From positions 186,001 through 250,000 of the forward strand of contig JACKPP010000002.1 in assembly GCA_024233455.1 (NCBI GenBank): a stretch of 64,000 nt of DNA. The letters are read 5' to 3'. Position numbers and translations under genes: made by a program. The notes beneath the pieces were generated by a model that was not told where the DNA came from, ran no database searches, and saw nothing but the letters and a program-made list of their open reading frames with translations. This document shows positions 42,175-50,372 of this stretch, piece after piece. This DNA comes from Chlamydiales bacterium (GTDB lineage Bacteria; Chlamydiota; Chlamydiia; Chlamydiales; JACKPQ01). How positions within the stretch are numbered: position 1 is the stretch's first letter; the number at the start of each line of letters is the position of its first letter.

Positions 42175-44292
42175 ATGGAATTTTTCGATATCCAAACAAA
42201 CTATCCTATACCCCACGGACAAAAGGATTTCTTTTGTGAATACATCGAGTATTTAAAAAAACTCATCAAGAGTGCAACCCCTGAAGAAATTTATAGCTTG
42301 CCCCCCAATCCAACCAAAGAAGATCTTATTTTAGCGTATCAACGTTTTGAAGCTTCTACGCCAATCATCCACTATAGCGAGGCAGACAAAGCCCCCTGCA
42401 GTTTATCGGTGACCATTATTGCTGGTGGCTACTACACTTGGGGACTCGGACGTTTTGCTGGTGATATTTTAAATAGGTGGCTAATTCCGGGAAAACAAGT
42501 TCCCTTACTAGTTTCACAAGGGCTTAATTTTTCTTTCAAACAGTACAATCACTTTAATTACTATTGTCACAATGTCGTAGTGAAGGTGGTTGACCAGCAA
42601 GAATTAGAAATTATTAAGGAAAATTTTTCCCACCTAATAAAAGAAATGCGCCTGGTCATCAAAGCTACCATTCATGCACGCCGAATTATTACCACAGCAG
42701 CCTTGCCACTCGAGCAAAAGCACGCTTTCATCCAAGACTATCTAATGACCCTGATCAATAGACCGGCCAAAGAATTTGATCAAACGGTTTTTGACCAGGT
42801 ACATCAAGTCATCATTCACGCATCTGCTGAGCATAATATATCGCGTATCAAATCTAACTTTGCCAAACTCGCTCATAAAGCACCCCACATGCTCGATCGC
42901 GATATTTTTAACGAAATTCAACATTATGTCATTCTTTTTAGAGATAAATTTATTTCTACCCGCTCACAATTCCATCTCTACCGGATTATTTCGTATATGT
43001 ATATCTTTCGGAAGTGGGTGGTACATCAAATTCAAATGCATCCCAACAACCGCCACGTATCGCTGAAACTAATACCTGCCAAAATTGAAGGCGGAAAATC
43101 CAAGCGTACAGTGTTAGGGATTGTCATCGGCATGAATTTTCTGCTCGATAATGAAGTTTTTGGAGCGCGACATATTTTGGCATCTATCCGTACGCACCTA
43201 CCTGAGGTGCAAGAGGTCAAAGAATCCTACGTCGTTGACAACCGCAAAAGCATCGATGTTTTGACTCACTATATGGAAGTTGAAAAGAACAATGGTTCCC
43301 CTTTCACTATTCAAGAAATACGTCTTTTGAAAACTAAGTTAATCAAAGAACTTCCCAGTCGGATTGAACGGAGCACTCATCCTCTTTTTGTTCATCGCAA
43401 TGAAGAGGAGATCATGCGCAACATTTTGATTTTGAGCCGCCAACTTAAATACGTAAATGATATCCCCCAAGTCATCGTTAATTACGCCAAGCAAACAACG
43501 TCATCTCTTAGCTTTATAGTCATTATGTTAAGGCTCCTAAAACCTGGATCCAAACCGTTTCAAAAAGATCACGGAGATTTAAAATTTATTGAGTACGATA
43601 CTAAAATTGTCGGCCATTTACGCCGGAAGTATCCTAAAGAAGCAAATGTGTTTGAAATACGCGTTGATAAGCACCTTTTTTTACGCCACGATTACTCCAT
43701 CGATCTTTACAAAGCTAGAGAAACGGTGATCAAACAGCTGGTGAATATTGTTGGGGAGCTCCGCGATTTCAATGGGGGTATGATCTCCAAACAATCTGAA
43801 GCCCTCCTTGAGCTGAAAACTCTGCTAAAAAAACGCAATATTACCAACGACTTTTTGCTGGAAAATTTCTTTTATTCTATAACCCCTACCTTCATGCAAA
43901 GCGTGATTGATCCGGAACACTTGGAACGTCTGTTTCTAATGCTTCTTGAGCTTACTGAAGGAAATTTTAACGACATCCCCTACCATTTCCAAAGCGCTGT
44001 TGATGATGAAATGTGCTATATTGCTATAGGTGCTCCTCAAGCCAAATACCAAGAAGCTGTTTCTAACGCTATTGAATCTTTGCAAATTCCTGGCTCAGAG
44101 TTGTGCGCTACTACGGTCAATATCTTTAACATTTCAGTACTGTGCTATTTACTTCGCTCAAATGACCCCACTCAGGCCCAATTACTTATAGCCACCGCAA
44201 AGCAGGCACTCGAATCATGGAGCAAAAAACTGACACAAGGGAAAGAACCCCCCCTGCAAAAACCATCACTTAACCAGTTAATTTCGGCATGA
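42175..44292 (+). CDS. Unknown 705-residue protein in the kinase-like/OppA cluster
   Basis: No family is recognised. There is no signal peptide and no membrane segment. An N-terminal part (1-150) has mixed strands, with GGYYTWGLGRFAGDIL, and is followed by a long basic, helical middle rich in His, Arg and Tyr (about 160-330). The remainder is helical with occasional strand-rich stretches such as LSLIPAK-like basic segments. It begins 14 nt after the OppA copy 2 stop and overlaps the next kinase-like gene by 4 nt (ATGA), so it belongs to the same transcription unit. A cytosolic or host-delivered role cannot be decided. Confidence 0.72.
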   Translation: MEFFDIQTNYPIPHGQKDFFCEYIEYLKKLIKSATPEEIYSLPPNPTKEDLILAYQRFEASTPIIHYSEADKAPCSLSVTIIAGGYYTWGLGRFAGDILNRWLIPGKQVPLLVSQGLNFSFKQYNHFNYYCHNVVVKVVDQQELEIIKENFSHLIKEMRLVIKATIHARRIITTAALPLEQKHAFIQDYLMTLINRPAKEFDQTVFDQVHQVIIHASAEHNISRIKSNFAKLAHKAPHMLDRDIFNEIQHYVILFRDKFISTRSQFHLYRIISYMYIFRKWVVHQIQMHPNNRHVSLKLIPAKIEGGKSKRTVLGIVIGMNFLLDNEVFGARHILASIRTHLPEVQEVKESYVVDNRKSIDVLTHYMEVEKNNGSPFTIQEIRLLKTKLIKELPSRIERSTHPLFVHRNEEEIMRNILILSRQLKYVNDIPQVIVNYAKQTTSSLSFIVIMLRLLKPGSKPFQKDHGDLKFIEYDTKIVGHLRRKYPKEANVFEIRVDKHLFLRHDYSIDLYKARETVIKQLVNIVGELRDFNGGMISKQSEALLELKTLLKKRNITNDFLLENFFYSITPTFMQSVIDPEHLERLFLMLLELTEGNFNDIPYHFQSAVDDEMCYIAIGAPQAKYQEAVSNAIESLQIPGSELCATTVNIFNISVLCYLLRSNDPTQAQLLIATAKQALESWSKKLTQGKEPPLQKPSLNQLISA

Positions 44293-45137
44293 TTCGTTTC
44301 TTGATTATCGTCTGTTTTTTCTCGGTTTCTTGCTCCCGCACCCAGGGTTTTTCGCTTAAAAAAATTACTTCTAGAACGCCTACAAAAGTCGAGTCAGTGG
44401 GTCCTGAACTTGAAACTATCCAGTCCATATTTAGCCAGCCACTTTACTATGTTGGCAGTGGTAATCACACATATGCTTTTGCTACTTTTGATCAATCTCA
44501 TATCGTCAAATTCTTTAAGCAAAATCATTTTAATTCTTATTGTTGGCTAGATTACCTTCCTCTGCCTGATAAACTAAATCCCAAGCGGCGCCAAAGAAGA
44601 CAAAAAAAAGCCAATAGCAGGTGCGATACTTTTCAGAGTTTGGAAATAGCCTTTAACCATCTCAAAGAGCAAACAGGCCTAGTCTACATGCACCTAAATC
44701 GCTCAGATAACATCCAGCGTAAAGTAAAGCTAATTTACTCCGATGATAGACAGCCTGTTTGCAATATTGATGATATGGAATTTATCATTCAAAAGCGCGC
44801 TACGGTTGGTTTTGAATATGTGGATAACCTGCTAAAAGCTGGTGATAAGAATCAGGCCGTTGGCAGTTTGATCGCCTACCTTAAGCTTATCCGTACCCGT
44901 TGTGAAAAGGGTCTTGGTGACCAAGATTTACAGTTCTACAAAAACTTTGGCTTCATTGATGGAAGGCCTGTTGAAATTGATATCGGCGATTTTTTCATAT
45001 TGCCAAACATGCAAGATCCTCAGCAGTGGGTTCAAGAAGTAAAAAACGCCTCTTATGAACTGATCGCGTATATTGAAAGGACTTGCCCAGATCTATTAGA
45101 TACCTTCCAATCGAGACTGGAAGAATTGCTTCAATGA
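44289..45137 (+). CDS. Membrane-anchored kinase-like protein 3
   Basis: The product has 282 residues. The N-terminal hydrophobic segment ends in FFSVSC, so this copy may be a lipoprotein with Cys15. The family motif is GFSLKKIT. The kinase-like elements are Gly-rich YVGSGNHTYAF, Lys74 (IVKFFK), Glu127 in LKEQTGLVYMHL, hinge strand FIIQKRA, Asp213-x5-Asn219 and Asp231-Ile-Gly. It overlaps the preceding gene (ATGA) and the next one (4 nt), so the three are translationally linked. It has the shortest N-terminal region of the four. Confidence 0.72.
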   Translation: MIRFLIIVCFFSVSCSRTQGFSLKKITSRTPTKVESVGPELETIQSIFSQPLYYVGSGNHTYAFATFDQSHIVKFFKQNHFNSYCWLDYLPLPDKLNPKRRQRRQKKANSRCDTFQSLEIAFNHLKEQTGLVYMHLNRSDNIQRKVKLIYSDDRQPVCNIDDMEFIIQKRATVGFEYVDNLLKAGDKNQAVGSLIAYLKLIRTRCEKGLGDQDLQFYKNFGFIDGRPVEIDIGDFFILPNMQDPQQWVQEVKNASYELIAYIERTCPDLLDTFQSRLEELLQ

Positions 45138-46003
45138 AAAAATGGTGGATCTATCTTTTGGCAATTGCATTACCGATTCACTATGCCTTCTATCACCAAA
45201 ATGTAAAGCGTGCCCCCGGATTTTCCATCGATAAAATCACCCCGTTTGAACATGCCTATAACCCCGATTTTCATATTCCCTATTCAGATACAGAAACCCA
45301 ACAAGTCAAAGATATCCTAAAGCGTCCATTTTCCTATTTTGGCAGCGGTAGAACCTGTTATGCATTTTTATCAGATGATGGCACTTACGTGCTCAAACTT
45401 TTTAAACAACGCCGCATGCGCCCATTTTCTCGCTTTGAAAAAATATTAGGCTACGGTCTTATTCCCCACTGCCAAAAAAAACTTCAGCAGCGTTTATCTA
45501 ACCGAAATAAGCTTTTTACAAGTTTCAAAATTGCCCATCATGACCTGAAAGAAGAAACCGCTCTTATCTATTTACACCTACAACCCAGCAACCACTTAAA
45601 GCAACCACTTTTTCTTACTAGCAAAGATGGCCAACCATTTACCCTGGATGCCGATAGCATGGAATTTCTCATTCAAAAACGGGCCGAGCGCACATTTCCA
45701 GCGCTAACTAATATGATTGAAACTGGACAAATTGAAGCTGCCCAAAATGCCATACATTCGATTGTTGAATTGATTACTACCCGCTGTCAAAAACAGATCG
45801 ATGATGACGACAACAACTGCGAGCGCAACATCGGACTTTTAGATGGCAAAGCCATTGAAATAGACATTGGAGAATTCACCTATAATCCTCAAATTAGCTC
45901 ATCTGATGTCAAACAACACGTTCAAACCGCAACGGAAGATCTTTATACCTTTTTAAAAACCCATTACCCCAACTTTTATGAGTCAATACAAAACACACGC
46001 TAA
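45134..46003 (+). CDS. Membrane-anchored kinase-like protein 4
   Basis: The start is the ATG at 45134, overlapping the stop of paralogue 3 by 4 nt; a TTG at 45083 in the same frame is unlikely. The 290 residues have a hydrophobic anchor at about 4-20 and the family motif GFSIDKIT. The kinase-like elements are FGSGRTCYAF, Lys88 (YVLKLFK), Glu140 in LKEETALIYLHL, FLIQKRA, the acidic run around Asp226-x5-Asn232 and Asp244-Ile-Gly. It overlaps the next gene by 26 nt. The polyacidic catalytic-loop region is the least typical of the four. Confidence 0.72.
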   Translation: MKKWWIYLLAIALPIHYAFYHQNVKRAPGFSIDKITPFEHAYNPDFHIPYSDTETQQVKDILKRPFSYFGSGRTCYAFLSDDGTYVLKLFKQRRMRPFSRFEKILGYGLIPHCQKKLQQRLSNRNKLFTSFKIAHHDLKEETALIYLHLQPSNHLKQPLFLTSKDGQPFTLDADSMEFLIQKRAERTFPALTNMIETGQIEAAQNAIHSIVELITTRCQKQIDDDDNNCERNIGLLDGKAIEIDIGEFTYNPQISSSDVKQHVQTATEDLYTFLKTHYPNFYESIQNTR

Positions 46004-46427
46004 ATTCAATCTGTTTTTGGCCTTGCCTGTTCTTGTAGGGGCAATATACTACTTGTTCCATCCTTATTGGACACTGCTAGCTCTTTTTAGCTTTGCCTTT
46101 GCCTATTCCACACTCTTTATGAGCCCTGATATGGACTTGGCCCATCAGATTAAATTTTTCAGTCTGCGAGGACTTCTCACGAGTCCCTTTCGCCTCTATT
46201 CTAGGATTTTTCGCCATCGGGGACTTTCTCACTCCATTTTATTTGGAACACTTACACGCATCGGTTTTTTATCTCTTTTAGCATTAGCTGGTCTCTGGAT
46301 CTACAGCCAAGCATTTCCCAGCCCTAACTCTTTTTTAGTCTTTTTAAAAAGCAACCAAATTCCCATCATTTACGCCTTTGCAGGTATCTTTTGTGCCGAT
46401 CTGTGCCACCTGCTCTTGGATATTTAA
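45978..46427 (+). CDS. Membrane protein of the DUF2227-type metal-binding family
   Basis: The 149 residues have about three to four membrane helices. The family's likely metal ligands are visible: THAKFN near the N-terminus, SPDMDLAHQ around residues 50-58, FRHRGLSHS around residues 77-86, and a C-terminal DLCHLLLD. DUF2227 proteins are putative metal-dependent membrane hydrolases of unknown substrate. The gene starts within the end of kinase-like gene 4 and lies 27 nt upstream of an ABC exporter gene, in the same run. Confidence 0.8.
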   Translation: MSQYKTHAKFNLFLALPVLVGAIYYLFHPYWTLLALFSFAFAYSTLFMSPDMDLAHQIKFFSLRGLLTSPFRLYSRIFRHRGLSHSILFGTLTRIGFLSLLALAGLWIYSQAFPSPNSFLVFLKSNQIPIIYAFAGIFCADLCHLLLDI

Positions 46428-46454
46428 TCAAGGTGTAGGGCATAATGTAAAAGT

Positions 46455-47360
46455 GTGGAACAACCTTTAGTTATAGATAGGCTCTGTAAAAACTACGGTC
46501 AGCTAGAAGCAGCCAAAGAGATTTCTTTTTCTTTAGAAGCTGGCGAGATTTTTGGGCTACTAGGACCTAATGGCGCCGGAAAAACCACCACAATTTCCTG
46601 TATTACAACATTAGAGACACCTACAAGTGGGTCCATCCAAGTTTTTGGTCACAATGTCATTAAAAAACCTCAACTTACCAAAAGGTGCATAGGCTATGTT
46701 CCCCAAGAGCTAATCTCTCACGGCTTTTTCACCGTTGAGGAGTTATTGGTGATCCATTCTTCCTATTTTGGGATCACTAATAATAAGCCTTATATTCACC
46801 ACTTACTTCATAAACTCGATCTTTTTGAGCAGCGAAAAAAACACGTCAAACAGCTATCCGGGGGAATGAAAAGACGTTTGCTTATCGCCAAAGCACTGGT
46901 GCATAAGCCAAAGCTACTACTTTTAGATGAGCCCACTGCCGGAGTCGATATCGAGCTTAGATCACAACTCTGGGAATTCGTGCGCGAAATGCAAAACGAA
47001 GGCACCACAGTCTTGCTCACAACGCATTACTTAGAAGAAGCAGAAAAACTCTGCAACCGCGTGGGGATTCTATTTGAAGGCAAACTAAGAACAATTGGTC
47101 ATACAAGCGGACTTATCGAAGAGCTCACCCAGCGTGAAATTATTTTATCTCTGAGCCAAAACCATCGCCAAATTTCCCATCCTTACCTCAAACTGCAGAA
47201 GGAGCGAACTCTCATTTTTTTAGTTCCCAAAGGCTACGAGCTCAAAAAACTGCTCGGAGAGCTAAACCTTACACTCGATCACATTCGCGATATTCATATT
47301 CGCGAAGGCAATCTAGAAGATGCCTTTCAACATGTTTTGCAGGCACGTTATGAGAATTAG
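46455..47360 (+). CDS. ABC-2 type exporter, ATP-binding subunit
   Basis: The product has 301 residues and starts at a GTG (46455). Walker A is GLLGPNGAGKTTT at about 35-47, the Q-loop is YVPQE, the signature is LSGGMKRRLLIAK, Walker B is LLLDEPTAGVD and the H-loop is TTHYLEEAE. The DrrA/NodI-like C-terminal domain, of about 90 residues, is present. Together with the permease gene that overlaps it, this is a complete two-gene ABC-2 exporter. The substrate is not evident from sequence; drugs, lipids or polysaccharides are exported by relatives. Confidence 0.92.
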   Translation: MEQPLVIDRLCKNYGQLEAAKEISFSLEAGEIFGLLGPNGAGKTTTISCITTLETPTSGSIQVFGHNVIKKPQLTKRCIGYVPQELISHGFFTVEELLVIHSSYFGITNNKPYIHHLLHKLDLFEQRKKHVKQLSGGMKRRLLIAKALVHKPKLLLLDEPTAGVDIELRSQLWEFVREMQNEGTTVLLTTHYLEEAEKLCNRVGILFEGKLRTIGHTSGLIEELTQREIILSLSQNHRQISHPYLKLQKERTLIFLVPKGYELKKLLGELNLTLDHIRDIHIREGNLEDAFQHVLQARYEN

Positions 47361-48129
47361 CCCTTTTTTTGGTGTGCTCCGTCGTGAAGTGCTCAGGTAT
47401 TTAAAAGTCCCCTATCAAACCATAGGATCTCCCCTGATTAACTCCTTGCTCTATCTATTTATTTTTGGATTAAGTTTGGGTCGCAGTATCAGCCTACCTG
47501 GATATCCCTCCTATCTGCTCTTTCTAATTCCCGGTCTTATCATGATGGCCTCCCTTAAAAATGCCTACGATAACGCCGCAAGCTCCTGCGTATCTTCTAA
47601 ATACGCTGGGGAGTTGATTGATCTGCGTTATGTGCCCCTAACCATTTCCCATATTGCTTGGGGATATGCCCTAGCAGGCCTTTCGCGAGGGGTCATCGTC
47701 GCTTTTCTCACCTATGCCGTAGGTTTTTCTCTCGTTTTAGGAACGCAAGGGCAAACCCTACCGATTGCTCATCCCTGGGTCTTTCTCTACTTCCTGGTCA
47801 TCGCCGGCCTAGCATTTTCTTCCTTAGGACTGGCGGTAGGTATGTGGGCCAAAAATTTTGATGCCCTTACTGCCATTAACACATTTTTACTCATGCCACT
47901 CATCTACTTCGGTGGAGTCTTTTTTTCTCTTGATTCCCTGCATCCTTTCTGGCAAAAAGCCTCCCATTTCAACCCCATTTTCTACATGATTAGCGGCATC
48001 CGTTACGGGCTTTTGGGTATTTCCGATGTCAACCTAGGCCTAGCCGCCATCTTTAGTTTTGGCTGTTTTTTGCTTTTTCATAGCTTAGCTTTTTTTGCAC
48101 TGCGCAAAGGAACAAATTATCATTGGTAA
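47350..48129 (+). CDS. ABC-2 type exporter, permease subunit
   Basis: The start is the ATG at 47350, inside the ATPase gene (11-nt overlap); an in-frame start 30 nt earlier has no support. The 259 residues form about six membrane helices with the ABC-2 pattern: RREVLRYLKVPYQTIGSPLINSLLYLFIFGLSLG, the PGLIMMASLKNAYDNAASS loop and the PLIYFGGVFFSLDSLHPF ABC-2 signature near the end. It is the channel partner of the adjacent ATPase. The stop codon is followed by 74 nt before a small gene. Confidence 0.9.
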   Translation: MRISPFFGVLRREVLRYLKVPYQTIGSPLINSLLYLFIFGLSLGRSISLPGYPSYLLFLIPGLIMMASLKNAYDNAASSCVSSKYAGELIDLRYVPLTISHIAWGYALAGLSRGVIVAFLTYAVGFSLVLGTQGQTLPIAHPWVFLYFLVIAGLAFSSLGLAVGMWAKNFDALTAINTFLLMPLIYFGGVFFSLDSLHPFWQKASHFNPIFYMISGIRYGLLGISDVNLGLAAIFSFGCFLLFHSLAFFALRKGTNYHW

Positions 48130-48203
48130 CCATAATTTTGCATATTAAACTTTTATTAATTAATTTAATTTCATACTATGGCGCTTTAAGAGGAGGTCGA
48201 AAA

Positions 48204-48434
48204 GTGTGCTTAGTTTGTGGCGATGCCGATAAAGGACAGAAATTGCAAAAAACCATTGAAAATTGTGATGGTCAACTAAAGCCTTATATGACATTTGGGC
48301 AACTGATAGATGACCTATTTCGCGAATCATCCAAAACTGGAAAACACATCTTCAATATTTTTAAAGGATGCCTAATCAATCCTCCAGAGCATAACGTGCA
48401 TAGACAAGATAATTTAACAATCAATTTTCTTTAA
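48204..48434 (+). CDS. Small Cys-containing protein, 76 residues
   Basis: The start is the GTG at 48204, seven bases after the strong ribosome-binding sequence AGGAGG; a TTG at 48123 overlapping the ABC gene is less likely. The 76 residues begin MCLVCGDADKGQKLQK, with four Cys in all, and contain FGQLIDDLF and FNIFKGC helices. There is no signal peptide and no known family. The clear ribosome-binding site is the main support. It lies 27 nt before the peptidase gene. Confidence 0.5.
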   Translation: MCLVCGDADKGQKLQKTIENCDGQLKPYMTFGQLIDDLFRESSKTGKHIFNIFKGCLINPPEHNVHRQDNLTINFL

Positions 48435-48461
48435 ACAGCTTATTACCTATACTGCAAGGTT

Positions 48462-50255
48462 ATGCAAACGCTACCCTTTGGTACTTGGCCCTCTTCGATT
48501 TCTGAAAAAAAGCTCACTGAAAATGCGCTTCGTTTTACCGAAATTGCCACCGATCAAAACAAGCTTTATTGGCTAGAGGGGCGCCCTGAAGAAAAGGGGC
48601 GCGTAGCCTTAATGACAGTCAAGGGCGAAATAGCACCGCCCACGACTAATATCAGATCCAGAGTCCACGAATACGGAGGCGGAGCCTTTGCAGTCCTCCA
48701 TGACAAAATCGTCTATTACAACGACACAGACAAGTGTGTCTACATGGACCACAAACCCTTAACGACTCCTGAAATGGGAAGATTTGCCGATTTTTGTATC
48801 GACATCGAGCGTAATTGCATCTACGCGGTTCGGGAGATCAGCCAAACCAATACCCTGGCTAGAATCGATTTTAATGGCACTGTCACTGACATACAATCGG
48901 GAGCTGACTTCTACTCCAGTCCCGTTCTTGGTCACAACATGCTGGCTTGGATCACCTGGAATCATCCCAATATGCCATGGGAAAACACCTCGCTTTGGAA
49001 ATGGGATTTAAAATCAAAACCCGTATGCGTCAAAAAAAACGCTTCTATCCAAGGTCCTTTTTGGACATCTGATTTACACTATCTTTCCGACGAGGGCGGC
49101 TATTGGAATCTGTACACCCAAGATGGTCCGGTATTTACAGCTAAAGCCGACTTAGGCTATCCACCTTGGATTCTTGGTATTAAAAGAACGGCGCTATTTC
49201 AGGGTAAAATCGCCTATATTCGCACCGAAAATGGCGTTGATTCTATCGCTATTTTTGATCCCGTAACCCACGAAAACACTCAGCTCAATCTTCCCTTTAC
49301 GGCAATCTCTGCCATTGCCGCATCTGATGATTTTATCTATGCCATTGCTGCTACAACACGCAAATCTTCGGCCATCGTCAAAATCGATCCCTTTACTCTC
49401 ACTACCGAAACCATACGCCAATCCCAAGCGTGTTGCCTGCAAGATAACTACATCTCCCTGCCTGTTCCCATCTCGTTTACTAATCGATCCAGCGATCTGG
49501 TGCATCTTTTCTTTTACCCACCAACCAATCCTCATTGCTGCGGACCAGAGACTGAAAAGCCCCCACTGATTCTGCGCTGTCATGGCGGTCCTACCGCACA
49601 TGCCATGCCCGCTTTTAACCTGGAAGTCCAGTATTGGACAAGCCGAGGCTTTGCCTTGGCCGACCTTAACTACGGCGGTAGCTCGGGCTATGGCAAGGCC
49701 TATCGCGAAAGGTTAAATGGCAATTGGGGCATCGTCGATGTTTACGACGCCCTGGATGCTGCAGAACATCTAGCCTCAAAGGGACTGGTAGATCCAAAGC
49801 GCATGGTCGTTAAGGGAGGCAGCGCTGGAGGCTACACTGCCCTTGCAGCTATCACCTTTGGCCAAACCTTTGCTGCAGCAGTCAGCCTCTATGGCATTGC
49901 CGATCTAGAAGCGCTGACCCACACCACACATAAATTTGAATCCCACTACAACGACACGCTCATTGGCCCCTATCCCCAAAGCCAGCACCTCTACCAAGAC
50001 CGCTCGCCTATTCACCATCTCGATAAAATCCATCGTCCAGTCCTCCTTCTACAGGGAACCGAGGACAAAATCGTTCCACCCGCGCAAGCGCAAATGCTAT
50101 ACGAGGCCCTCACCAAAAAAGGCATTCCTTGTACCTACCATCTTTTTGAAGGGGAAGGCCACGGCTTTCGCAGCGCGGCAACCATCCAAAAAGCCATCGA
50201 ATTGGAGAACACGTTCTACATGCAGTTGTTCAACATCACTGATAAAAGTCGGTGA
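48462..50255 (+). CDS. S9-family prolyl oligopeptidase-like serine peptidase
   Basis: The 597 residues consist of an N-terminal beta-propeller-like region (about 1-340, repeated strands with ARIDF, VKIDP) and a C-terminal alpha/beta-hydrolase. The catalytic triad is Ser454 in GGSAGGYTAL, Asp535 in GTEDKIVPP and His567 in GEGHGF. The GPTAHAMP loop and the LNYGGSSGYGKAYRE segment support the acylaminoacyl/dipeptidyl-peptidase branch. It removes or cleaves short peptides in the cytoplasm. There is no signal peptide. It may be co-transcribed with the small gene before it. Confidence 0.92.
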   Translation: MQTLPFGTWPSSISEKKLTENALRFTEIATDQNKLYWLEGRPEEKGRVALMTVKGEIAPPTTNIRSRVHEYGGGAFAVLHDKIVYYNDTDKCVYMDHKPLTTPEMGRFADFCIDIERNCIYAVREISQTNTLARIDFNGTVTDIQSGADFYSSPVLGHNMLAWITWNHPNMPWENTSLWKWDLKSKPVCVKKNASIQGPFWTSDLHYLSDEGGYWNLYTQDGPVFTAKADLGYPPWILGIKRTALFQGKIAYIRTENGVDSIAIFDPVTHENTQLNLPFTAISAIAASDDFIYAIAATTRKSSAIVKIDPFTLTTETIRQSQACCLQDNYISLPVPISFTNRSSDLVHLFFYPPTNPHCCGPETEKPPLILRCHGGPTAHAMPAFNLEVQYWTSRGFALADLNYGGSSGYGKAYRERLNGNWGIVDVYDALDAAEHLASKGLVDPKRMVVKGGSAGGYTALAAITFGQTFAAAVSLYGIADLEALTHTTHKFESHYNDTLIGPYPQSQHLYQDRSPIHHLDKIHRPVLLLQGTEDKIVPPAQAQMLYEALTKKGIPCTYHLFEGEGHGFRSAATIQKAIELENTFYMQLFNITDKSR

Positions 50256-50372
50256 GCAGCATAGCCCAAAGGAGCTATGATGCTTCGATGCCGGCTGCGC
50301 CTGGACTAAACTCGGGCCGCTTCCTTGTTCCCAAATCTTAAGTTTGATTCAATATATAGACTGCGGGGACTA

